DNA from: Myroides indicus
Lineage (GTDB): Bacteria > Bacteroidota > Bacteroidia > Flavobacteriales > Flavobacteriaceae
Length of the DNA stretch: 55,690 nt
Assembly: GCF_004364575.1 (NCBI RefSeq)
Contig: NZ_SOAG01000022.1
Coordinates: 1-55,690 of the forward strand
Reading direction: 5' to 3'
Part shown: positions 7,582 through 15,656 of the stretch, piece after piece
Layout: every line of letters begins with the position of its first letter
How positions within the stretch are numbered: position 1 is the first letter of the stretch
The notes under the pieces: model-generated
What the model saw: only the letters and a program-made list of their open reading frames with translations
What the model was told of the DNA's origin: nothing
The model's database searches: none
Made by a program: the position numbers and the translations under genes

Positions 7582-8826
7582 CTATTCTTCTTTAAAATGA
7601 ACTTTTTTCATATTGGGCAAAAATATCGCTATAATTCCTAACAAAGGCAAATAAGCGCAAACGCTGTAAATATATTCAATTGAAGTATGGTCTGCCCACC
7701 AACCTAAAACAGCAGAACCCAATCCTCCCATTCCAAAAGCAAACCCGTAAAATAAACCGGATACCATCCCTATCTTTTTGGGCAGCAATTCCTGTGCATA
7801 TACCAAAATAGACGGAAACGCCGAGGATAAAATAAACCCGATTAAAACGATCAAAACTCCTGTCCAAAACAAATTGACATACGGCAACAATAACGTAAAA
7901 GGAGCTGCTCCTAATACGGAAAACCAAATGATATATTTCCTGCCTACCTTATCACCTAAAAAACCGCCTATCAAAGTACCAAGCGCCACAGCAATGAGGA
8001 AGTAAAACAAATACACCTGAGCCTGAATTTCACTGATTCCGAATTTTTCCATTGTATAAAACTGAAAATAACTCGATATACTGGCTACATAAAAGTATTT
8101 TGAAAAAATAAGCAACAATAATACAACAATGGCACTGTTTACTCTAAAACAAGACAATTGAGGTATTAATATTTTCTTTTTTTTCTTATTGGCAATCGTA
8201 TAATTCAACATTCTTTTATACCAATTCCCTATAAAGTAAAATATAAATTGCGCAAGCATAGCAATCGCAACAAACCAAAGCAAGTATTGTTGTCCTTTAG
8301 GTAATACAATCCACGCAATTAGCAAAGGAGCCAAAGCCGTACCTGTATTTCCTCCTATTTGAAAAATAGACTGAGCTAAGCTTCTTTTTCCTCCCGATGC
8401 CACATAAGAAACTCTTGAAGATTCCGGATGAAAAATAGAAGAACCTATGCCAATTAAGATAACAGCAGTCAAAATCCAACCATAACTTGGAGCAAATGCC
8501 AGTAAAATAACGCCCAGTAATGTCGATATCATCCCATAAATCTGAGAATACGGTTGTGGATTTTTATCGGTATAAGCTCCTACCAAGGGCTGTAGCAAAG
8601 AAGATGAAATCTGAAAACAAAATGTAATCATTCCTATTTGTGCAAAATTCAGATTGTAATTATCTTTTAATAAAGGGTAAATAGCCGGAACAACTGCCTG
8701 TAATAAATCGTTGCACAAATGTCCAAAACTGATAGCTAATAAAATGGGGTAGACGGTGTGTTGAGAAAGAGATTGTCTGTTTATTTTATATCCTAAACTT
8801 CTGCGAAGTTTTAATAATTCATTCAT
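7582..8826 (-). CDS. fsr: MFS transporter, fosmidomycin-resistance (Fsr) type
   Basis: About 414 residues, twelve hydrophobic segments. Diagnostic Fsr sequences are present: GHLCNDLLQAVVPAIYPLL in helix 1, QIGMITFCFQISSSLLQPLVG with the following YTDKNPQPYS loop, and GIGSSIFHPESSRVSYVASGG, then LAQSIFQIGGNTGTALAPLL. These are the signature regions of the Fsr branch of the MFS (drug:H+ antiporters). I chose the Met at 8826 rather than that at 8835 because a TATCTTTG box at 8846-8853 would put the transcript start at about 8840. In E. coli Fsr exports fosmidomycin; the natural substrate here is unknown. The gene sits next to the divergent meaB. Confidence 0.9.
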   Translation of the reverse strand: MNELLKLRRSLGYKINRQSLSQHTVYPILLAISFGHLCNDLLQAVVPAIYPLLKDNYNLNFAQIGMITFCFQISSSLLQPLVGAYTDKNPQPYSQIYGMISTLLGVILLAFAPSYGWILTAVILIGIGSSIFHPESSRVSYVASGGKRSLAQSIFQIGGNTGTALAPLLIAWIVLPKGQQYLLWFVAIAMLAQFIFYFIGNWYKRMLNYTIANKKKKKILIPQLSCFRVNSAIVVLLLLIFSKYFYVASISSYFQFYTMEKFGISEIQAQVYLFYFLIAVALGTLIGGFLGDKVGRKYIIWFSVLGAAPFTLLLPYVNLFWTGVLIVLIGFILSSAFPSILVYAQELLPKKIGMVSGLFYGFAFGMGGLGSAVLGWWADHTSIEYIYSVCAYLPLLGIIAIFLPNMKKVHFKEE

Positions 8827-8845
8827 GATATACATCTTAGAGTTA

Positions 8846-8853
8846 CAAAGATA
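8846..8853 (-). promoter_or_regulatory. -7 box for the MFS gene
   Basis: TATCTTTG on the minus strand, matching TAnnTTTG, 20 bases before the ATG at 8826. A clear TTG at the -33 position was not found. Confidence 0.5.
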
Positions 8854-8943
8854 AATATTAATCGCTGTTCACTATTTTTTTCAAGTTTTTAATTGAATTA
8901 TTTTTTATTACTTTTACTTTTAACAAACAAAACAAACTGTGCT

Positions 8944-10044
8944 GTGGACCATCCGGAAAAATCAAAATACAAATCTGCTTTAAAAGAAAATGAAGGTATT
9001 GAAACTCCAAATACAACGAATCCATCTGCCATAGTCCGATACCAACAAAGAAGAAAACAAAAGCTTTCCGCGCAGAATATTGTAAGCCGAATTATTTCTG
9101 GAGATAAAGTTGCTTTGAGTCAAGGAATTACCTTAATTGAAAGTTTAAACCCACAGCATCAGATTGAGTCCAATGCCATTATACAAGGATGTCTACCCTA
9201 TGCCAATAAATCTGTTCGGATAGGAATCACCGGCGTTCCTGGTGTAGGAAAAAGTACATTTATTGAAGCTTTTGGCAAATTATTAACTTCAACAGGAAAA
9301 AAAGTTGCTGTGTTAGCTATTGATCCCAGCAGCAGTATTACCCGAGGAAGTATTTTAGGAGATAAAACAAGAATGGAGGAATTGGTAAAAGACGAAAATG
9401 CATATATCAGACCTTCAGCTTCAGGGGATAGTTTAGGAGGTGTTGCCCGCAAGACAAGAGAAAGCATAATTTTATGTGAAGCATGCGGTTTTGATACAAT
9501 TCTTGTAGAAACAGTTGGTGTAGGACAAAGTGAAACAGCTGTACAAAGCATGGTAGATTTTTTTCTGCTTTTAAATCTGGCAGGCGCCGGAGACGAATTA
9601 CAGGGTATTAAGAGAGGAATTATGGAAATGGCTGATCTCGTGGTTATCAACAAAGCCGATGGCGAAAATATAAAAAGAGCCCATCAGGCAAAACTGGATT
9701 TTAACAGGGCTTTACATCTGTTTCCCGCAAAACCTTCGGGGTGGACACCTAAAGTCCGCACATGCAGCGCCATTGAACAAACCGGAATAAGTGAAGTTTG
9801 GAACATTATAGAAGAGTACACACAACTGACTCAAGAGAGCAAATATTTTGAAATGCATCGAAGAGAGCAAAATCAATACTGGATGCTGGAAACAATCAAC
9901 GAAAATATTTTGTCTCACTTTTACAATACACCAAGTATAAAATCACAAATCGAAGACAGTAAAAAAGCCGTACAAAAAAATGAAATATCTCCTTTTGCAG
10001 CGGCTCAAAAAATCTTAAAAATGTATTTCAATCAAAAAAGTTAG
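8944..10044 (+). CDS. meaB: methylmalonyl-CoA mutase-associated GTPase MeaB
   Basis: A G3E-family GTPase of 366 residues (ArgK/MeaB), the chaperone that gates adenosylcobalamin loading into methylmalonyl-CoA mutase. Visible motifs: Walker A GVPGVGKST at about 97-105, AIDPSSSITRGSILGDKTRM (the MeaB-specific Mg/switch region), ETVGVGQSE (switch II) and the NKAD base motif, with a C-terminal dimerisation helix region. An in-frame TTG at 8893 would add a leucine-rich 17-residue segment that does not belong to the family, so GTG at 8944 is preferred. No mutase genes are in the window, but the PduO-type cobalamin adenosyltransferase at 46407-46982 belongs to the same pathway. The 3' end overlaps the convergent gene 10041-10292 by four bases. 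Confidence 0.92.
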   Translation: MDHPEKSKYKSALKENEGIETPNTTNPSAIVRYQQRRKQKLSAQNIVSRIISGDKVALSQGITLIESLNPQHQIESNAIIQGCLPYANKSVRIGITGVPGVGKSTFIEAFGKLLTSTGKKVAVLAIDPSSSITRGSILGDKTRMEELVKDENAYIRPSASGDSLGGVARKTRESIILCEACGFDTILVETVGVGQSETAVQSMVDFFLLLNLAGAGDELQGIKRGIMEMADLVVINKADGENIKRAHQAKLDFNRALHLFPAKPSGWTPKVRTCSAIEQTGISEVWNIIEEYTQLTQESKYFEMHRREQNQYWMLETINENILSHFYNTPSIKSQIEDSKKAVQKNEISPFAAAQKILKMYFNQKS

Positions 10045-10292
10045 TCTTCTTCACTCAACTCTTCATCTTCTACATAACGCTCCATTTCTCTTTCGTAAAA
10101 TTTTCCTGCTTTCACGATTAGTTCTTCCATTTCTGCTTCAATTTCATCTTCATCCGATTCTTCTATTGTTTCTAAAAACTCCACTTCATCCGTATTCAGA
10201 TTAACGATAAAACGCGGAAATTCTAAGTGAATGATAAAAATATCATCGGGATATTCAGTATTGTCTGCTAATACAAATTTAGGTAACTGCAT
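10041..10292 (-). CDS. conserved small acidic protein
   Basis: An 83-residue, strongly acidic protein. The first 40 residues (MQLPKFVLADNTEYPDDIFIIHLEFPRFIVNL, NTDEVEFLE) are beta-like and the second half is an acidic helix (EESDEDEIEAEMEELIVKAG, FYEREMERYVEDEELSEED). Similar small proteins occur in flavobacteria, but I know no function. Eight bases separate it from the MATE gene 10300-11673, which lies upstream on the same strand, so both may be transcribed together. Its stop codon region overlaps that of meaB. Confidence 0.7.
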   Translation of the reverse strand: MQLPKFVLADNTEYPDDIFIIHLEFPRFIVNLNTDEVEFLETIEESDEDEIEAEMEELIVKAGKFYEREMERYVEDEELSEED

Positions 10293-10299
10293 AGTTGTA

Positions 10300-11673
10300 T
10301 CAATTATTTTTGATTAAACGATTAGATAAAATGTGGAAACGAAGATATAAAAAAATTGCTGCAGTTGTTAATCCCGCTAATAAACCTATCCAAATTCCTT
10401 TTGCTCCGGCATCAGTATACAATCCCAAATAAATAGATATGGGAAAACCGATTACCCAATACGACACGAAGGTTATAATCATGGGCACATTAACATCCTG
10501 TATTCCTCTCAAAGCGCCTAAAGTGACCACTTGTATACAGTCCGAAATCTGAAAAATAGCCGCTACTAACAGCAATTGTCCCGCAATTTTTATTACTTCT
10601 TCATTCATCACGGCATTAAGTTGATCCGCATTGTTTAAAAACAGCATAGGGATGTAATTGTGGAACAATATAAAACCAAGAGCAAATACTGTATAAATTA
10701 AAACTGCCATTAATAAAATAGAGCGAGCCACTATTTTAAGTTTTTGATAATCTTTTAATCCACGCTGATTTCCTACCCTGATCATAGCTGCAACGCTTAA
10801 TCCGCTTGCGAACATAAATGTCATAGACGACATACTCAATGCAATCTGATTAGCAGCTTGTGCTACCGTGCCAATCATGCCGGAAAGCCAAACTGCACCT
10901 ACAAACAGCGCAACTTCAAAAAAGCTCATCAATCCCGACGGAATTCCCAATTTGACTATTTTATTAAGCATTTCCTTTTTTAATTCAGCCCAGCTTATAT
11001 TAGATAAAAAAGGCTTGAATAAATCCTGACCGGATAAAGCAAAATGCATATAAATAATCATTACCACACGCGAGATAAGTGTACCATAGGCTGCCCCTAA
11101 CATTCCCATTTCGGGGAAAATCCACACACCATAAATCAATAGATAATTAAAAACAACGTTGGTTATATTAGTAATTATTGTCGCATACATAGAGTTCTTA
11201 GTCCGGGACTTTCCATCGGCAAACTGCTTATATGCTTGATAAATAATTGCCGGAATTAAAGACACAGCTACAATATCCAAAAACGGTCTTGCTAATACAA
11301 TCACTTCTTCGGGCTGTCCCATGTGATTTAATAAAGGTTTGGAAAAGTAAATAATAGCAAACAAAGAAATTCCCACTATTGTACACAAAAACAATCCATT
11401 AATAAAAATAGTTCGTCCCGTTTTGGTGTCATTTTCTGCATCGCTATGAGCTACTAAAGGAGTTAATGCCGTAGAAAATCCTACACCTAATGAAATAGCA
11501 ATAAACACAAAACTATTTGCTAATGAAGCCGCAGCAAGCTCTGTTGCTCCAATTTTTCCAACCATAATATTGTCTATCACTCCTACAATAGTATGCCCTA
11601 ACATTGCCAGGATAATAGGATAGGCTAAACGAATATTATAATTAAACTCTTTGAAATACACTGCTAAATTCAT
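10300..11673 (-). CDS. MATE-family efflux transporter
   Basis: About 457 residues with twelve transmembrane helices in two MatE halves. Typical MATE sequences: AYPIILAMLGHTIVGVIDNIMVGKIGATELAAASLANS in TM1-2, ALTPLVAHSDAEND, and in the second half KLGIPSGLMSFFEVALF and AANQIALSMSSMTFMFASGLSVAAMIRVGN. It resembles the NorM branch (Na+- or H+-coupled export of cationic drugs). An upstream in-frame ATG at 11724 is possible, but a TATATTTG promoter at 11689-11696 lies between the two, so 11673 is the likelier start with a short leader. Confidence 0.92.
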   Translation of the reverse strand: MNLAVYFKEFNYNIRLAYPIILAMLGHTIVGVIDNIMVGKIGATELAAASLANSFVFIAISLGVGFSTALTPLVAHSDAENDTKTGRTIFINGLFLCTIVGISLFAIIYFSKPLLNHMGQPEEVIVLARPFLDIVAVSLIPAIIYQAYKQFADGKSRTKNSMYATIITNITNVVFNYLLIYGVWIFPEMGMLGAAYGTLISRVVMIIYMHFALSGQDLFKPFLSNISWAELKKEMLNKIVKLGIPSGLMSFFEVALFVGAVWLSGMIGTVAQAANQIALSMSSMTFMFASGLSVAAMIRVGNQRGLKDYQKLKIVARSILLMAVLIYTVFALGFILFHNYIPMLFLNNADQLNAVMNEEVIKIAGQLLLVAAIFQISDCIQVVTLGALRGIQDVNVPMIITFVSYWVIGFPISIYLGLYTDAGAKGIWIGLLAGLTTAAIFLYLRFHILSNRLIKNN

Positions 11674-11688
11674 CTCCGAAAATTTGTG

Positions 11689-11696
11689 CAAATATA
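11689..11696 (-). promoter_or_regulatory. -7 box for the MATE gene
   Basis: Minus-strand TATATTTG (TAnnTTTG), about 16 bases before ATG 11673. It decides the start: an upstream ATG at 11724 would precede the promoter. Confidence 0.55.
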
Positions 11697-11814
11697 AGAA
11701 GTTGTCACTCAAAGCAGAGCGCAAAATTGTGTTAAGTAAAAAACAATATTTCTTGAAATGGCAGGTTTTTTGTTTTACTATACTTTGCGATTAACTTGTA
11801 AAACATAAAAATAT

Positions 11815-12342
11815 ATGATAAAGCTTAATAAAAAATTCGTTTTTACTTTGCTAGCAGGTTCTTTAGTTTTTGCAGCTCCGCTTCAGGCTCAAAACAAAGA
11901 AAAACCCTACTATCCCAAAGGCTTCAGAATAGGTTTTGGACTTAATGGGGGACTTTCTACTAACTCGGATTATGATGGTTCCGTAGGCGTAGATGCTCGG
12001 TTGCAATATGATGTAAGTCAAAAAACTTCGTTTACGCTAACTTCGGGATATGCTCATTTATTTAATAATGAGGAGGGTGATTTAGGATTGATCCCCGTAA
12101 AAGCAGGTTTCAAGCATTTTATGAATAAAAATATCTATGCCATGGGAGAACTAGGTGCTGGCTTTGGCACACATAAGGGAATGGGGAATACTTTTATCTG
12201 GGCACCCTCTATTGGTTTTGCCAATAGCTATATCGATATTAGCTTGCGTTATGAACGTTATAATGATTACAATACAGACCAGCTGGGGGTTCGAATAGCC
12301 TATGGCTTTAGTCTGAAAAACTATAACAAAAATAAAAAATAA
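11815..12342 (+). CDS. outer-membrane beta-barrel protein
   Basis: A 175-residue protein with a cleavable signal peptide (MIKLNKKFVFTLLAGSLVFAAPLQAQ, cleavage after AQA-Q-like LQAQ near residue 26). The mature part is built of alternating amphipathic strands with aromatic girdles: FRIGFGLNGGLS, DARLQYDVSQKTSFTLTSGYAHLF, GLIPVKAGFKHFM, YAMGELGAGFGTH, YIDISLRYERY and VRIAYGFSL. This is compatible with an eight-stranded barrel of the OmpW/OmpA-like porin-family proteins in Bacteroidota. Function unknown. The last codons (NKNKK) lie in a 17-bp tandem repeat, and a strong terminator follows. Confidence 0.75.
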   Translation: MIKLNKKFVFTLLAGSLVFAAPLQAQNKEKPYYPKGFRIGFGLNGGLSTNSDYDGSVGVDARLQYDVSQKTSFTLTSGYAHLFNNEEGDLGLIPVKAGFKHFMNKNIYAMGELGAGFGTHKGMGNTFIWAPSIGFANSYIDISLRYERYNDYNTDQLGVRIAYGFSLKNYNKNKK

Positions 12343-12370
12343 ACAAAAATAAAAAATAAACAAAAATAAA
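12327..12370 (+). repeat. 17-bp tandem repeat, 2.6 copies
   Basis: The unit CAAAAATAAAAAATAAA occurs at 12327-12343 and 12344-12360, with a further ten bases at 12361-12370. It starts in the last codons of the barrel gene and contains its stop codon in the first unit, so copy number changes would not alter the protein. Confidence 0.85.
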
Positions 12371-12400
12371 GCCTCTTAAAAAGTAAATTTAAGAGGCTTT
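12368..12400. terminator. bidirectional intrinsic terminator
   Basis: A perfect 13-bp stem AAAGCCTCTTAAA / TTTAAGAGGCTTT with a seven-base loop, between the plus-strand barrel gene and the minus-strand lipoprotein gene ending at 12418. A- and T-runs on both flanks fit use in both directions. Confidence 0.85.
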
Positions 12401-12417
12401 AAATATAATTACAAAAG

Positions 12418-12987
12418 TTATTTTTTTACGAAAACAACCCAATACCAATCGTATGGGTTTCCATCTCCTACACTGGGTGTGTATAAAAATAATTTGACTT
12501 CTGCATTTGAATTATCTACCAAATATTCTCTCACTTTTTTCACGTTTTGAATGGCTCCCCAAACTACATCATAATCAAATGCTTCACCTCCGGGGTTAAA
12601 TACATTATGTATTCCATTTGGAGGATACACATAATCTTCAGTTTCTGTTATCAAAAAAGAGTCTGCTGTTTGCAGTTCTTCCGGAAAGGTTCTTTTTCCC
12701 AATCCCATCCAGTGGATAGTTCCGTCAAATAAAACCTCATCAATATCGCTATAGATCATTTTTATACTACCAAAATCCCCGGGAGATACATATTCCGGTA
12801 CTAAATTAAAGTCAGTTGATAATTTTGTAAAGCTTAATTCTGTTCCTCCTTCAAAATTATTGGACATATACCCTACCTTTAACAGTAAAACTTCATTTAC
12901 TTGACCTTTTACTTCTTCTTTTCCATTGTCGCTCTCACATGCTGTGATTGCCAATAAAAAGCACATCAACACTAAAAATTTCTTCAT
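12418..12987 (-). CDS. hypothetical lipoprotein, paralogue of 15063-15656
   Basis: A 189-residue lipoprotein: signal peptide with lipobox AITAC (Cys17), then ESDNGKEE. The mature protein is closely related to the product of 15063-15656: both contain GTIHWMGLG, a PGDFGSIK-[ML]-IY segment, YVYPPNGI/YVYPQNGI and the ending KLFLYTPSVG-x-GNPYDWYWV. No family is known to me; the regular alternation suggests a beta-rich fold, and the strongly conserved aromatic C-terminus suggests a structural core or binding site there. About 2 kb separates the two copies, with PPK2 and a DUF6929-like gene between. It has its own promoter box at 13039-13046. Confidence 0.6.
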   Translation of the reverse strand: MKKFLVLMCFLLAITACESDNGKEEVKGQVNEVLLLKVGYMSNNFEGGTELSFTKLSTDFNLVPEYVSPGDFGSIKMIYSDIDEVLFDGTIHWMGLGKRTFPEELQTADSFLITETEDYVYPPNGIHNVFNPGGEAFDYDVVWGAIQNVKKVREYLVDNSNAEVKLFLYTPSVGDGNPYDWYWVVFVKK

Positions 12988-13038
12988 ACTAATAGAACTT
13001 TAACCACAATATATCTATATTTATTTCAATAAACCTAT

Positions 13039-13046
13039 CAAATATA
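13039..13046 (-). promoter_or_regulatory. -7 box for lipoprotein gene 12418-12987
   Basis: Minus-strand TATATTTG about 52 bases before the start at 12987, matching TAnnTTTG. No TTG at the expected -33 distance was seen. Confidence 0.45.
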
Positions 13047-13103
13047 CAATAAAAAACTCATTTAGTTTAAAGTTTCACACTTCCACATTATAAAAACAAA
13101 TAA

Positions 13104-13976
13104 TTATTCCTCTAATAAGCGCTTTTTATACAACTCTAAATCTTCTTTTATTTCATCCCGCAACTCAGGCAACCGAATATCGGTATATTTTTTAAAAACT
13201 TCTCTTAGTATTTTAGCAAATATATATCTGCAAATAGCTTTATCATCAGCCGGAATAACATACCAAGGTGCATTGGATTTTGAAGTTTGATTGACAGCTT
13301 CTTCATAATACTTTTGATATTCTTCCCAATATTCTCGCTCTTTTACATCTTCTGGTGCAAATTTCCAATTGTGTTTTTCTTTATTTAACCGACGTAGTAT
13401 TCTTCGTTTTTGCTCTCCTTTACTTAAATGCAGAAAAAATTTGATAACAATAACCCCATTATTAGCCAAATGTTGTTCAAAATTATTTATTTCGTCATAG
13501 CGTTTTTGCCAAAATTCATCCGTAATTTCATCTTCATTTAAAACATGTGGAAGCCTTTCATTCATTACAATCTTCGGGTGTACGCGAGAAACCAGAACAT
13601 TTTCGTAGTGCGTTCGGTTAAAAACAGTAAACTTTCCTTTTTCGGGCAAGTTTATATAATGCCTCCACAAATAGTCGTGCTCAAGCTCGTTAGAAGTAGG
13701 CTTTTTAAAACTCTGCACTACTACTCCTCTGGCATTAAATAACTTAAAAACTTCTCTTATCAGACTATCTTTGCCTGCGGTGTCCATTCCCTGAAGACAT
13801 ATTAGAACTGAATAGCGATTATGTGCATACATCACATCCTGAAATTTGCCTAATTTTCTGCTTAAACTATCCAGTTTTCGAGCTGCTTTTTCTCCTGAGA
13901 TCGCTAAATCTGAAACCGTGGGTAAATCTTTTAACTCAATCTTTGAAGTTATTTTATATTTTTCTTCTATTTTCAT
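13104..13976 (-). CDS. polyphosphate kinase 2 family protein
   Basis: A 290-residue PPK2-type polyphosphate:nucleotide phosphotransferase, cytoplasmic. Walker A is GMDTAGKDS at residues 63-71; the lid and Walker B regions are SFKKPTSNELEHDYLWR and FNRTHYENVL (PPK2 proteins often have FNRSHYE; the Thr is conservative). EQKRRILRRLN and WKFAPEDVKEREYWEEYQKYYEEA follow as in the TIGR03709-type group, and the end is WYVIPADDKAICRYIFAKIL. These enzymes transfer phosphate from polyphosphate to AMP or ADP (class III-like members do both). The AUG 13976 gives the usual family length. It is divergent from 14059-14898 and monocistronic as far as I can see. Confidence 0.9.
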   Translation of the reverse strand: MKIEEKYKITSKIELKDLPTVSDLAISGEKAARKLDSLSRKLGKFQDVMYAHNRYSVLICLQGMDTAGKDSLIREVFKLFNARGVVVQSFKKPTSNELEHDYLWRHYINLPEKGKFTVFNRTHYENVLVSRVHPKIVMNERLPHVLNEDEITDEFWQKRYDEINNFEQHLANNGVIVIKFFLHLSKGEQKRRILRRLNKEKHNWKFAPEDVKEREYWEEYQKYYEEAVNQTSKSNAPWYVIPADDKAICRYIFAKILREVFKKYTDIRLPELRDEIKEDLELYKKRLLEE

Positions 13977-14058
13977 AATTGCAAACTATGTGTAAAATTT
14001 AATCATTTTCACTCTTATTAAAAAAGATTTGCCTATTTTTAATTTACATTCAATATTT

Positions 14059-14898
14059 ATGAAACAAATTACCTTAGAGCTTTTATTTCATCTGTTTGGC
14101 ATAAGCGCCGCATCTGGATTGGTTTATGATAACACACAAATTCATTTAATTTCTGACGACTCAAGTTATCTCTACCACTACAATATGCATACCGAAAAAA
14201 TAAGCAAAACTCCGCTTGCGGAAGACGGTATAGGATTGGAAAAAATAACAAAAAGTGATAAACCCGATTTTGAATCTATTACGACAGATGGTGTTAACTA
14301 CTTTGTATTTGGTTCCGGATCAACCGAAAAAAGAATTGACTTGATAGAAGTAAGCAAGATCACGAACGAAGTTATCTCTGTTCACAAACTGGATATTTTA
14401 TATGAATCTATGAAATCATTTGCTAACCTGAATGATGCTGATTTTAATATCGAAGGAGTAATCTTTGACAACGATACGTGGTATTTTTTTAACCGAGGAA
14501 ATGGTCCTAAAAAACAAAATGGAATTTTTGTAGTAACCGGCGATAATATTTTGAATGATTTTAGAATTACTTATACGCCAATTTCTCTTCCAAAAATTGA
14601 CAAAGTGCAGACCAGTTTTACAGATGCAGTTAAAGTGGACGATAAAATTTACTTTCTTGCTGCAGCAGAAAACACGGATTCTGCCTTTGATGACGGAGAA
14701 GTTAACGGTACATTAGTCGGCAGAATCAACCCCAAAAAGATGAAAGTTGAAAAAACAAAAATTATCAGCAAAGACAAGAAATTTGAAGGGATTACACTCT
14801 TTAAAAAAGATCAAGCTTTTCTTGAATTCTTGATTTGTGACGATGCCGATAATCCTTCAGAAAATTCAGCAGTTTATAAACTTCGATTTAAGGACTAA
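14059..14898 (+). CDS. DUF6929-like hypothetical protein
   Basis: A 279-residue protein starting MKQITLELLFHLFGISAASGLVY; the TTG at 14029 would add ten unrelated residues. There is no clear signal peptide. The motif SAASGLVYDNTQIHLISDDS and later FESITTDGVNYFVFGSGS, FNIEGVIFDNDTWYFFNRGN and FEGITLF repeat the pattern E-G/S-[IV]-x-x-D-x-x-x-x-[YF]-x-F-x-x-G, as in proteins that fold into a beta-propeller (esterase/strictosidine-synthase-like). I believe this is the family called DUF6929, with moderate confidence. Function not known. A strong terminator follows it at 14925. Confidence 0.65.
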   Translation: MKQITLELLFHLFGISAASGLVYDNTQIHLISDDSSYLYHYNMHTEKISKTPLAEDGIGLEKITKSDKPDFESITTDGVNYFVFGSGSTEKRIDLIEVSKITNEVISVHKLDILYESMKSFANLNDADFNIEGVIFDNDTWYFFNRGNGPKKQNGIFVVTGDNILNDFRITYTPISLPKIDKVQTSFTDAVKVDDKIYFLAAAENTDSAFDDGEVNGTLVGRINPKKMKVEKTKIISKDKKFEGITLFKKDQAFLEFLICDDADNPSENSAVYKLRFKD

Positions 14899-14924
14899 TT
14901 TTACTATATATTACACGCTAAAAA

Positions 14925-14958
14925 AGGCTGTTTTTATAACCATAAACAGCCTCTTTTT
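14925..14958 (+). terminator. intrinsic terminator
   Basis: Stem AGGCTGTTT / AAACAGCCT with a ten-base loop, followed by CTTTTT. It ends the transcript of 14059-14898. Confidence 0.8.
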
Positions 14959-14982
14959 GGTAAAAAATTTAAACTAATAATA

Positions 14983-15039
14983 TTAATCTACTTCCACAAA
15001 CACAACGGGTTTGTTTATTTTTGGAATTTTAACAATGTG
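14983..15039 (-). pseudogene. C-terminal remnant of a PrcB_C-type lipoprotein gene
   Basis: On the minus strand the bases encode HIVKIPKINKPVVFVEVD followed by TAA at 14985-14983. These 18 residues are identical to the end of 16630-17109 and differ by one (Ser for Pro) from the end of 16139-16614. The homology starts abruptly; upstream of the His codon the frame soon hits a stop. It is a third, decayed copy of the same tandem family, left at the downstream end of the array. It has no start and is not expected to be expressed as a protein. Confidence 0.8.
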
Positions 15040-15062
15040 AATAAGCTTTTATCTTCATTACA

Positions 15063-15656
15063 TTATCTCTTCAGAAAAATAACCCAATACCAATCATACG
15101 GATTTCCAACTCCTACGCTTGGAGTGTATAAAAATAATTTTACTTGTGCTTCCGGATTATGTTCTACATATTCTCTTACTTTAATCAAATACTGAATCAC
15201 TCCCCAAACTCGTTCATAATCAAATGTTTCTTCCATGGGATTAAATATATCTTCTATACCGTTTTGAGGATACACATAATTCAGAACAAGTGTTCCTTGA
15301 AAAGAATCTGCAGGTTGCAGTGTTTCCGGAAAAGTTCTTTCTCCCAACCCCATCCAGTGAATAGTCCCATCAAACAAAACTTCATCAATATTATCATAAA
15401 TCAACTTTATACTTCCAAAATCTCCAGGTAACACATATTCCAAAATCAAGTCAAAATCACCCGATGCTTCTGTAAAGTTAAATTCTACACCTCCTTCAAA
15501 AGCATTAGACATATAGTCTACCGTTAATAACAAAACATTATTGGTTTCATTATCCGCTATCTTTTCATTTATTCCGCTATTGATTATTTCTTCATTGTCG
15601 TTATTACACGCCATCACTACAAATGGCAAACACAATAATATTAAAAACTTTTTCAC
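15063..15656 (-). CDS. hypothetical lipoprotein, paralogue of 12418-12987
   Basis: A 197-residue lipoprotein: signal peptide ending in VVMAC (Cys17), then NNDNEE, an acidic export-signal-like stretch. The mature domain shares FDGTIHWMGLG, LPGDFGSIKLIYDNIDEV and YTPSVGVGNPYDWYWVIFLK with the protein of 12418-12987. The sequence family is not known to me. Its start codon overlaps the stop of 15653-16123 by four bases (ATGA-type overlap), so translation is probably coupled. The first gene of this series is at 17109. Confidence 0.6.
   Translation of the reverse strand: MKKFLILLCLPFVVMACNNDNEEIINSGINEKIADNETNNVLLLTVDYMSNAFEGGVEFNFTEASGDFDLILEYVLPGDFGSIKLIYDNIDEVLFDGTIHWMGLGERTFPETLQPADSFQGTLVLNYVYPQNGIEDIFNPMEETFDYERVWGVIQYLIKVREYVEHNPEAQVKLFLYTPSVGVGNPYDWYWVIFLKR

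Noticed and set aside
8893..8943. Leucine-rich N-terminal extension of MeaB starting at TTG 8893
   Set aside because: It would give a hydrophobic signal-like start to a cytoplasmic GTPase; GTG 8944 fits the family better.
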